Source: Blautia sp. (GTDB lineage: Bacteria > Bacillota > Clostridia > Lachnospirales > Lachnospiraceae). Taken from it: DNA of 64,000 bases. Below the pieces are notes generated by a model that saw only the letters and a list, made by a program, of their open reading frames with translations, ran no database searches and had not been told where the DNA came from. The stretch is taken from positions 1 to 64,000 of the forward strand of contig JAPFCU010000064.1 in NCBI GenBank assembly GCA_026169535.1, written 5' to 3'. The position numbers and the translations under genes were made by a program. Of this stretch, positions 1 through 6,219 are shown piece after piece; positions within the stretch are counted from its first letter, which is position 1, and each line of letters begins with the position of its first letter.

Positions 1-1
1 A

Positions 2-514
2 TCTGCAGAAGGTCAGGTACAGAATCTGGGCTACCGGGCAACCTTCCCTCTTCTTCTGAATATTGCAGACGAACCTACTTATTTCATTGCACTGAAGGAT
101 AATGCAGGTCTGGTAAAAAAATATGCCATGCTGAATATCCAAAAGTATCAGAATGTAGCTATTGGAGATACGGTGAAGCAGTGCGAAAAAACCTACCTGA
201 AAATGATCAAAGGAAACAGCGCGGCAGTAGCCGGAGAAAACACCAAAAAGCTTACCGGTGAGATCAAGCGTATGGCGCAGGGCGTAATCGATGGAAATAC
301 CCATTATTACATTGTACTGGAAGGTCATGACGATCTGATCTTTGATGTTCCGATTACAGACTTCCTGGGAATCGTTAAATATGACGTAGGCGACAGGATT
401 ACCATTGCCTATAATGAGGCAGAACCTGCCAACAGCGTAGTCTCTGTAGAAGGAGATGCAGGAAGCGCAGAAGGCGCGGTGGAAACACAGAATCTTCCGG
501 AGACAGAGGAGTAG
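2..514 (+). CDS. C-terminal part of an unrecognised protein (5' end outside window)
   Basis: The frame beginning at base 2 is open from the window edge to a TAG at 512-514, giving 170 residues. An internal ATG at 128 has no ribosome binding site in front of it and the upstream codons read sensibly, so the gene starts outside the window. I do not recognise the family. What is seen is a mixed alpha/beta soluble region (FPLLLNIADEPTYFIALKD, then a helix rich in Lys and Gln), a strand-rich stretch HYYIVLEGHDDLIFDVPI, and an acidic tail ending PETEE. No membrane segment or catalytic motif is visible in this part. Confidence 0.6.
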   Translation, partial: SAEGQVQNLGYRATFPLLLNIADEPTYFIALKDNAGLVKKYAMLNIQKYQNVAIGDTVKQCEKTYLKMIKGNSAAVAGENTKKLTGEIKRMAQGVIDGNTHYYIVLEGHDDLIFDVPITDFLGIVKYDVGDRITIAYNEAEPANSVVSVEGDAGSAEGAVETQNLPETEE

Positions 515-558
515 TTATCCGGGAACTTTTAGAATATAAACGGTAGATTGAAAAAATA

Positions 559-629
559 ATACAGGTCTGCTCACGTTTTGTTCAGAAACCTTAAATTAGT
601 TTTTGCAACAGATGGGAGCAGACCTGTAT
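559..629 (-). terminator. Long-loop hairpin, likely glgB terminator
   Basis: A perfect 14-bp inverted repeat (559-572 and 616-629, core ACAGGTCTGCTC) surrounds a 43-base loop. Read on the minus strand, the hairpin lies just after the branching-enzyme stop codon and is followed by a T-rich stretch (TTATTTTTT), as in an intrinsic terminator. On the plus strand no good T tract follows, so it may only weakly end the upstream gene. The long loop is unusual for a simple terminator. Confidence 0.55.
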
Positions 630-663
630 GTTATTCTACAGACAAAAATTATATGTTTTTTTA

Positions 664-2448
664 TTATTGAATTTCATAATATACTGCGGAAAAGGCTGGA
701 AGTTCAGCCGGATATCTGCCGTCGGTGATCTTTCGGGCAGGGCGGCGGCGTTTCCGGTTTCCACCGTAGATTTCCATATCACTTCTAAGCAGTTCAGTGA
801 TCTTCTGGCATCTGGGAAGCCTTAATTCATAAGTAAGATCTCTGTCAGAAAAATTAAAGGCAGCAATGATCCTCTCTGTTTTGCCGGTTCTCTGGAAAAC
901 ATAAACACAGCTCTCTTCCTGATGACAGTCTATCCACTGGAAACCATCTGCTTCATAGTCTTTTTCCCACAGGGCAGAATGCTCCAGATAAAGGATATTC
1001 AGATCTTTCATAAATCGGGCGAATCCACTGTGGATCGGGTAATCCAGAAGCATCCAGTCCTGTTCTCTTTTTTCATCCCATTCTCTCAGTTGTCCAAACT
1101 CATTTCCCATGAAGTTTAGTTTTTTTCCCGGGTGGGCATACATGTACATATAGAAAGCTCTTGCCTGAGGAAACTTTCCGTCATAGTCACCATTCATCTT
1201 CTGGAGAATGGTGGCCTTTCCATGTACGACCTCATCATGAGAAAGAGGAAGCAGGAAACGGGCATCATAGTAATACATCATGGAAAAAGTCAGTTTATGA
1301 TATTCCCGGCTTCTGTATTCAGGATCTGTGCGGAAATAATCCAGAGTATCGTTCATCCATCCCATATCCCATTTATAGTCGAATCCCAGTCCCCCGTGAT
1401 CCACGGGATCGGTAACCTTTGGAAAAGAGGTAGAATCCTCGGCTGCGAGGATCGCAGAAGGATGGAGCTTTTTCAGTCCCTGGTTCATGTACTGGAGAAA
1501 CTCCACTGCATTTCCGTTTACACCCCTGGCCGGATCTCCCTGCCAGTAGATAGCTCTGCTGATGGCATCCATTCGCAGACCGTCTATATGGTATTCGGTC
1601 AGCCAGTAATTGGCGGCGGACTGGAGAAAACTCCGAACCTCTCCTCTGGAATGCATAAAGTTGCAGCTGCCCCATTCGCTGACACCTACAGCTGAATTGG
1701 GATATTCATACAGAGAAGTTCCGTCATACATGGCAAGTCCGTAGCTGTCCAGTGCAAAATGTACCGGGACAAAATCCATGATTACACCGATTCCGTTCTG
1801 GTGGCAGATGTCCACAAAATATTTCAGCTGTCCGGCAGTACCATATCTGGAAGTAGGACTGTAGAAACCGGTAGCCTGATAGCCCCAGGATTCGTCGCAG
1901 GGATACTCGTTTAAAGGCATGATCTCCAGATAGTTATAACCGTTTTTTTTCAGATACGGGATCAGGATATCTGCCATTTCTTTGTAAGTATACCAGGCGT
2001 CCGGTTTGTCTTCCGGTTTTTTGAAGGATCCCATATGAACTTCATAGATGTTCAGGGGTTTCTGGCGGCAGTCGCTGCGGCTGTTCATCCATTCTTCATC
2101 AGAAAAGGAATAAGATTTCATATCCCGGATCACAGAGGCGGAATTGGGACGAAGCTCCATGCCGAAGCCATAGGGATCGCAGTGCTCCACACGGTTTCCG
2201 GTTCTGTCGTAAATGCAGTATTTGTACATCATGCCTTCGGTAGCGTCAGGAACAAAAAGCTCCCAGAAATTTCCGTCAGAAATTTTATTCATTTCCCATT
2301 CCTGCCAGTTGTTGAATTCTCCGATCACTGTGATTCGAGAAGCTGCCGGAGCGAAAGTTCGGAAGCAGACTCCCCTGTCCTGAAGATGAGCTCCCAGATA
2401 CTGGTAGGCGTCAAAAATTTTTCCTGTATAAAATCCGTACAGATCCAT
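664..2448 (-). CDS. glgB: 1,4-alpha-glucan branching enzyme
   Basis: Family GH13 branching enzyme, which makes alpha-1,6 branches in glycogen in the cytoplasm. The N-terminal ~110 residues form a CBM48-like module (FRTFAPAASRITVIGEFNNW). The barrel follows, with the expected catalytic residues: nucleophile D294 in HIDGLRMDA, acid/base E337 in AAEDST, and D405 in LSHDEVVHGK. At 594 residues it lacks the extra N1 domain of the longer E. coli-type enzyme. The start at 2448 is chosen because AAGGAG lies six bases upstream; an in-frame ATG at 2475 has no such site. No other glycogen gene is adjacent. It is divergent from a TetR-type regulator, with a promoter between them. Confidence 0.93.
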   Translation of the reverse strand: MDLYGFYTGKIFDAYQYLGAHLQDRGVCFRTFAPAASRITVIGEFNNWQEWEMNKISDGNFWELFVPDATEGMMYKYCIYDRTGNRVEHCDPYGFGMELRPNSASVIRDMKSYSFSDEEWMNSRSDCRQKPLNIYEVHMGSFKKPEDKPDAWYTYKEMADILIPYLKKNGYNYLEIMPLNEYPCDESWGYQATGFYSPTSRYGTAGQLKYFVDICHQNGIGVIMDFVPVHFALDSYGLAMYDGTSLYEYPNSAVGVSEWGSCNFMHSRGEVRSFLQSAANYWLTEYHIDGLRMDAISRAIYWQGDPARGVNGNAVEFLQYMNQGLKKLHPSAILAAEDSTSFPKVTDPVDHGGLGFDYKWDMGWMNDTLDYFRTDPEYRSREYHKLTFSMMYYYDARFLLPLSHDEVVHGKATILQKMNGDYDGKFPQARAFYMYMYAHPGKKLNFMGNEFGQLREWDEKREQDWMLLDYPIHSGFARFMKDLNILYLEHSALWEKDYEADGFQWIDCHQEESCVYVFQRTGKTERIIAAFNFSDRDLTYELRLPRCQKITELLRSDMEIYGGNRKRRRPARKITDGRYPAELPAFSAVYYEIQ

Positions 2449-2494
2449 AATAATCTCCTTATAGATAATAGACATTAGTTGTTTTTCTGATTAT

Positions 2495-2523
2495 AATATA
2501 AGAAAAGAAAGAGATACTGTCCA
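2495..2523 (-). promoter_or_regulatory. Predicted promoter of glgB
   Basis: On the minus strand, -35 TGGACA (2523-2518) and -10 TATATT (2500-2495) are separated by 17 bp. The predicted start lies about 40 bp before the glgB start codon. The element sits in the divergent spacer with the TetR-type gene, which also contains two copies of CGGATAAA about 28 bp apart (near 2545 and 2573) that could be operator half-sites. Confidence 0.5.
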
Positions 2524-2600
2524 CCAACAAAATAATAAAACAGACGGATAAACAACGGTTTGCAGAAAGTGTCGGATAAATAAAAAAACAGGAGGAGCTT

Positions 2601-3158
2601 ATGGATATCAGAATAGAAAAAACGCAGCGGGCAATCAAAAATGCCTTTCTGGAACTGCGAGCAAAAAAGCCTCTGGAAAAGATCACTGTTAAGGAGCTGT
2701 GCGCGCTTGCCTGTGTGAATAAATCGACTTTTTACAGTCATTATGTGGACATTTTTGCCCTGTCAGATTATATGGAGTCAGAAACCATTACATCTATTGT
2801 GAAAAATATCTCTGCACAGCAGCAGGATCCTTTTCGGGATCCTGAGATTTTTACCAAGAATCTGTATATGGCTCTTCTTTCTAATAATTCACTTATCAAT
2901 ATTCTGTTTTCAGGAAGAGAGAAGGCTCGGTTGGGAGACTGTCTGGAAACGGAAATCAGGAAACTGACAGAGCTCAGATATCCGGAAAATCAGAATGATA
3001 CAGAAAAAAATATTCTTTTGTCCTACTGCATCCAGGGTTCTTTTCATGCATATCTGAACCATAAAGATAAGGATCTGGAGGCTGTGATCCGGGTAAGCGA
3101 AAAAGTGGTTCAGGTGCTGAAGCCCTTGTATCTGGAACATATACCAGGAGACGCCTGA
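2601..3158 (+). CDS. TetR/AcrR family transcriptional regulator
   Basis: A 185-residue protein with an N-terminal TetR helix-turn-helix at about residues 8-55: TQRAIKNAFLELRAKKPLEKITVKELC in two parts, then the recognition segment VNKSTFYSHYVDIFAL. The C-terminal ~120 residues are helical and fit the ligand/dimer domain common in Firmicutes paralogues (TetR_C_8-like). Start is set by GGAGGAG eight bases upstream. It is transcribed divergently from glgB, so it may control glgB or itself, but its ligand and targets cannot be read from sequence. Confidence 0.85.
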   Translation: MDIRIEKTQRAIKNAFLELRAKKPLEKITVKELCALACVNKSTFYSHYVDIFALSDYMESETITSIVKNISAQQQDPFRDPEIFTKNLYMALLSNNSLINILFSGREKARLGDCLETEIRKLTELRYPENQNDTEKNILLSYCIQGSFHAYLNHKDKDLEAVIRVSEKVVQVLKPLYLEHIPGDA

Positions 3159-3228
3159 AATGCGGTTGAGTATATGGATGAAGATTATCTGTGTACAGAT
3201 GACAATTATTAAAAAGGAGGGCTGACCT

Positions 3229-3312
3229 ATGGCAACCGCAAGAATCTTCCAAATCCGTACCTGCCGGCATATCATATACAGCCATTATCAGAAGGATTTA
3301 CACTTTCACTGA
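3229..3312 (+). CDS. Possible 27-residue peptide
   Basis: ATG at 3229 preceded by AAAAAGGAGG at 3211-3220 (spacing 8), encoding a short basic peptide beginning MATARIFQIRTCRH and ending at TGA 3310-3312. The strong ribosome binding site is the only support. The peptide matches nothing I know and could be the stump of a truncated gene. Confidence 0.25.
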   Translation: MATARIFQIRTCRHIIYSHYQKDLHFH

Positions 3313-3328
3313 TTTCGTGATAATCACT

Positions 3329-3388
3329 CTACCAGTGTTCTCGATAAAAGGAATTTCTTTGTTTTTCTTTTTCATTCATTGTAAGCAT
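3329..3388 (-). CDS. Possible 19-residue peptide
   Basis: On the minus strand, AGGAGG precedes an ATG at 3388 by about seven bases, and the frame MLTMNEKEKQRNSFYREHW ends at TAG 3331-3329. It lies downstream of the lipoprotein operon on the same strand. The charged, helix-like peptide is not recognised. It may be a small protein or the start of a lost gene. Confidence 0.25.
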   Translation of the reverse strand: MLTMNEKEKQRNSFYREHW

Positions 3389-3419
3389 AATGTTCCTCCT
3401 AATCATTGTTTTAAGTTGA

Positions 3420-3460
3420 GAATGCCGGACGCAATCCTTTGATCTGTGCGCCCGGCATTC
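3420..3460 (-). terminator. Hairpin after the lipoprotein operon
   Basis: Inverted repeat GAATGCCGG (3420-3428) and CCGGCATTC (3452-3460), extended inward by CGC/GCG after one mismatch. It lies just past the stop codon of the minus-strand lipoprotein gene. The following minus-strand sequence (TCAACTT) is poor in T, so termination may be inefficient. Confidence 0.45.
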
Positions 3461-3467
3461 AAAAGCA

Positions 3468-4580
3468 TTAGTCTACTTTCAGATTTTCGCCCAGGATCAC
3501 CAGTTCGCCGTTGCGTTCAACGATACCAGGCTGAACCACGACGATTTTCAGACCTTCCTGCAATTCCAGATACTGTGAAGCATAACCCCAAACCCTGACC
3601 TGATCGCCTTCCTCAAGCTCAATGGCGGTGCTTACTGTACCATCTTCATTCAAAAGCTGGTTAGCAATACAGTAGAGCTGGCCGGTTGTATCCTCTGCAA
3701 TGTAGAGAGACACATCTGTAGCGAGCGGCGTTCCGGCAATAGATTTATATTCACCGACTTCTTCGCCCCAAACGGTACCTTCACTGTAAAATCCAACGAC
3801 CATATTTTCTTCATATCCCTCGATGATCGCATTGAAATCCTGAGCGTACGGCTCCATCTCGGCTTTTGTAGTATCCTTGTAAGCGGCAATCTTTTCATCA
3901 GATACCTGTTCTTTCACTTCCTGCGGCTGATAATCCCTGTATTCAAAAATATTGTCCGAAGCAAGTGTGATTGCTGTGTAGTCATCACCCAGCATGACTT
4001 TATAAACAGCAATTTCATCATTATCAACAGTACGATTGATGTCGATATTTCCTGCGGAATTCAGTTCATATCCGTCTACACCTTCAAGTGCTTTTTGTAA
4101 AGCTGCGTTGGACATCGCACAGTTGATCCCATTGAGCGTTACAAAGAAATCAGGATTTTGTTGATCCTTAACGGCAGAGTATTCCAGTTCTGCCACCGTT
4201 CCGCCCTCAGCAGGCTTACATGGTTCTGTCCCGGCATTTACGATTGCAACATCCATTTCCTGACCGTCTTTGGAAAATTCCCCATAAATACGCTCGCCGG
4301 GCTGAAGAGAAACTTCAGTTGCATCATATTCTTCCGTTTCCAGGCTCCATCCGGCCTGTATCAGCTGGGAAGTTTCCAAAGGAAGCGTGTAGTAAGTACC
4401 ATCCAGTACGAACTCAGGTGTCCCGTCATTTTTCAGCTGAGACAGAATGACCTCATCCGTACAGCCCTGATCGCTGCCCGCAGCTGCCGGAGCCGATGTC
4501 TGAGTTTTTGAGCCGCATCCGGCCAGCATACTGCATACCAGCACACATCCTGTCAGTAAAGCAATCCATTGTTTTTTCAT
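3468..4580 (-). CDS. Uncharacterised lipoprotein
   Basis: A 370-residue exported lipoprotein. The start at 4580 gives a classic signal peptide with lipobox LAGC (MKKQWIALLTGCVLVCSMLAGC), cut before the Cys at about residue 22. An upstream in-frame start would add 44 residues without a ribosome binding site. After the Cys comes a short Ser/Thr/Ala linker, a strand-rich body with a segment VILSQLKNDGTPEFVLDGTY, and a C-terminal OB-like region (LEEGDQVRVWGYASQYLEL). No catalytic motif is seen. It is last in a three-gene operon with two membrane proteins, suggesting an envelope role, but the function is unknown. Confidence 0.75.
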   Translation of the reverse strand: MKKQWIALLTGCVLVCSMLAGCGSKTQTSAPAAAGSDQGCTDEVILSQLKNDGTPEFVLDGTYYTLPLETSQLIQAGWSLETEEYDATEVSLQPGERIYGEFSKDGQEMDVAIVNAGTEPCKPAEGGTVAELEYSAVKDQQNPDFFVTLNGINCAMSNAALQKALEGVDGYELNSAGNIDINRTVDNDEIAVYKVMLGDDYTAITLASDNIFEYRDYQPQEVKEQVSDEKIAAYKDTTKAEMEPYAQDFNAIIEGYEENMVVGFYSEGTVWGEEVGEYKSIAGTPLATDVSLYIAEDTTGQLYCIANQLLNEDGTVSTAIELEEGDQVRVWGYASQYLELQEGLKIVVVQPGIVERNGELVILGENLKVD

Positions 4581-4654
4581 AGGCGTAAATCCTTTCTGCG
4601 ATTCTATCAAATTTGTTTTATGTATGAACAAGTCATATCCTATATAAAGGTCGA

Positions 4655-5242
4655 TTATGCTCCTATCAGCGTCATGACCACATAGAGTACGATCAGCAGG
4701 AGAGCAAGACACATTGCACAGAAAACGGCAATCGTCGTTTTGACCCTGTGCCGCTCCTTCAATGTCAGAACCATCATTGCAAGTACATCAAAGGAAAAGA
4801 AGAACTGGCAGATTCCAGCTAAAATCGCCAGCCATTTCGGATGTACGCCGTCTTTGCATGACTTTATCAGATAAGCGATTGCGTAGGGAGCTGCTCCCAA
4901 AAGAATCCCGTATCCCAAAATCAAAAAAACAATGGTTACCAGTCCAAACAACGCCATCAGCGGCAATGGGAAGAATGCCATCAGCGTTACATATACGGTG
5001 ATACTCCCTCCAATCAGGTAGAACGGGATCAGTCCATACTTGATGATCAAAGTGCAGTTCAGCAATGTTTTTCTCGACCACATTCTTCCTATGGTCAGCA
5101 CAACAATCAAATTGACGATCCCCATGATAAAGGGCAGAAGGATGGATAATATCTGCAATGTGATCGCATTGCCAAAACAGACTGCCAAAAGGAAGAATGT
5201 ATAAGACACAATTACATAGAGTACCGGCAGGATATAAGTCAT
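4655..5242 (-). CDS. Uncharacterised multi-pass membrane protein
   Basis: A 195-residue, very hydrophobic protein with about five or six membrane segments and no long soluble domain. Its ATG overlaps the stop of the upstream gene as ATGA (5242-5239), which suggests translational coupling. A charged loop (IKSCKDGVHPKW) separates the third and fourth hydrophobic blocks, and another (LKERHRVKT) precedes the last. No family was recognised. It belongs with its neighbours in a minus-strand operon. Confidence 0.7.
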   Translation of the reverse strand: MTYILPVLYVIVSYTFFLLAVCFGNAITLQILSILLPFIMGIVNLIVVLTIGRMWSRKTLLNCTLIIKYGLIPFYLIGGSITVYVTLMAFFPLPLMALFGLVTIVFLILGYGILLGAAPYAIAYLIKSCKDGVHPKWLAILAGICQFFFSFDVLAMMVLTLKERHRVKTTIAVFCAMCLALLLIVLYVVMTLIGA

Positions 5243-5973
5243 TTAACAGTCTCCTTTCTGCGCCGGATTAACCAGAGAAGTAACCAGATCAGGCAGACTG
5301 GGAACGAAAACAGGCTCAAAATAAAAAGTCCGGCTCCAACCGATCCGAGGATTGAGTTCCCGGTGGCTATATTGCTGATGATTCCGAACAGTGCCAGACC
5401 AAAGCTGAAAGAGAGCCAGCAAAAGAATGCGTGTTTACTCTCTTTGGCGTTTGCGGGTACTCTTGATTCTCCCTTTTTGTTTCCAAGCTGGGTTTTTAGC
5501 TGTTCGCTTAGAAGGCGTTCCTGTTCCTCTGATTCGGTGTCCCCGATTGCCCTTGCATACTCTACCCGAAGCAGGTGATAGCCTATTTTATCCTGCGTAT
5601 TTTTGGCTCGATGCAAAAACTGCTCCAAAGTTTCTTCCGCTTCTGTCCAGCGCTTTTGCTCCAGCAGAGCGGAGAACCAGTTCGCTGTAATGATATTTTT
5701 GGAATGTTTGCTGAATGCCCAGGGACGCCAGCGATCAAATCCCTGTTTCAAATTCTCAAGATTATGGTCGCTTTGATATGACACCACATAGGGGTTCAAT
5801 TTCTTTGCCAGCCAGTGTTCATATTTGCAATATGCGAAAAAGCATAGAGCCAGCAGCACAAGGAACACTACAACAGCAATCCACATAGTCTCGTAAGAAA
5901 AAAAGTGATCATAAATCAAGCACGCAGCTCCGGAGAGAGCCGCAATGCTGAAAATTGGCCATGGATTTCTCAT
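5239..5973 (-). CDS. Uncharacterised membrane protein with a helical TPR-like middle
   Basis: A 244-residue protein with two membrane segments at the N terminus (about residues 7-47), a soluble helical middle (about 60-170, with WFSALLEQKRWTEAEETLEQ resembling a TPR pair) and two membrane segments near the C terminus (about 188-235). The tail is very basic (IRRRKETVK). It is the first gene of the three-gene operon. A weak GGAG lies about 11 bases before the ATG. The function is unknown; the TPR likeness is an inference from the helix pattern only. Confidence 0.65.
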   Translation of the reverse strand: MRNPWPIFSIAALSGAACLIYDHFFSYETMWIAVVVFLVLLALCFFAYCKYEHWLAKKLNPYVVSYQSDHNLENLKQGFDRWRPWAFSKHSKNIITANWFSALLEQKRWTEAEETLEQFLHRAKNTQDKIGYHLLRVEYARAIGDTESEEQERLLSEQLKTQLGNKKGESRVPANAKESKHAFFCWLSFSFGLALFGIISNIATGNSILGSVGAGLFILSLFSFPVCLIWLLLWLIRRRKETVK

Positions 5974-6154
5974 AATAGTAATATCTCCAATTATTTATTT
6001 GTATAAATATTTTAATGTGGTTAAATTATCATATCTATGTACGAATATTATAGCATTTGTAGGATTTTCCGTCATCATTTTTCTATTGTCTGACTGGGAA
6101 TTTAATGGTAAACAAATTATGAATAAGTATAGTGAAAATCCACCCAACAGCACC

Positions 6155-6183
6155 TCGACCAACGTCTTTTTTTGTGATATAAT
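6155..6183 (+). promoter_or_regulatory. Predicted promoter of the GTPase-NYN fusion gene
   Basis: An extended -10 element TGATATAAT (TATAAT at 6178-6183) with a -35-like TCGACC at 6155-6160, 17 bp apart. The predicted transcript would begin about 30 bases before the ATG at 6220, leaving no room for the leader peptide and attenuator found before some acquired tet genes. Confidence 0.6.
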
Positions 6184-6219
6184 TGCAATATTATGCAACT
6201 ACGGTAGGAGGCAATTTTC

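Larger units (their letters stand above)
3159..3467. other. Intergenic stretch without a recognisable gene
   Basis: About 310 bases between the TetR-type gene and the lipoprotein operon. It contains two tiny reading frames on opposite strands, each with a good ribosome binding site, and a hairpin at its right end. No family was recognised on either strand. It may be a decayed gene or a small-peptide locus. Confidence 0.5.

Noticed and set aside
3229-3312. Start of a plasmid relaxase gene
   Set aside because: MATARI faintly recalls relaxase N termini, but the following residues do not fit and the frame ends after 27 codons.
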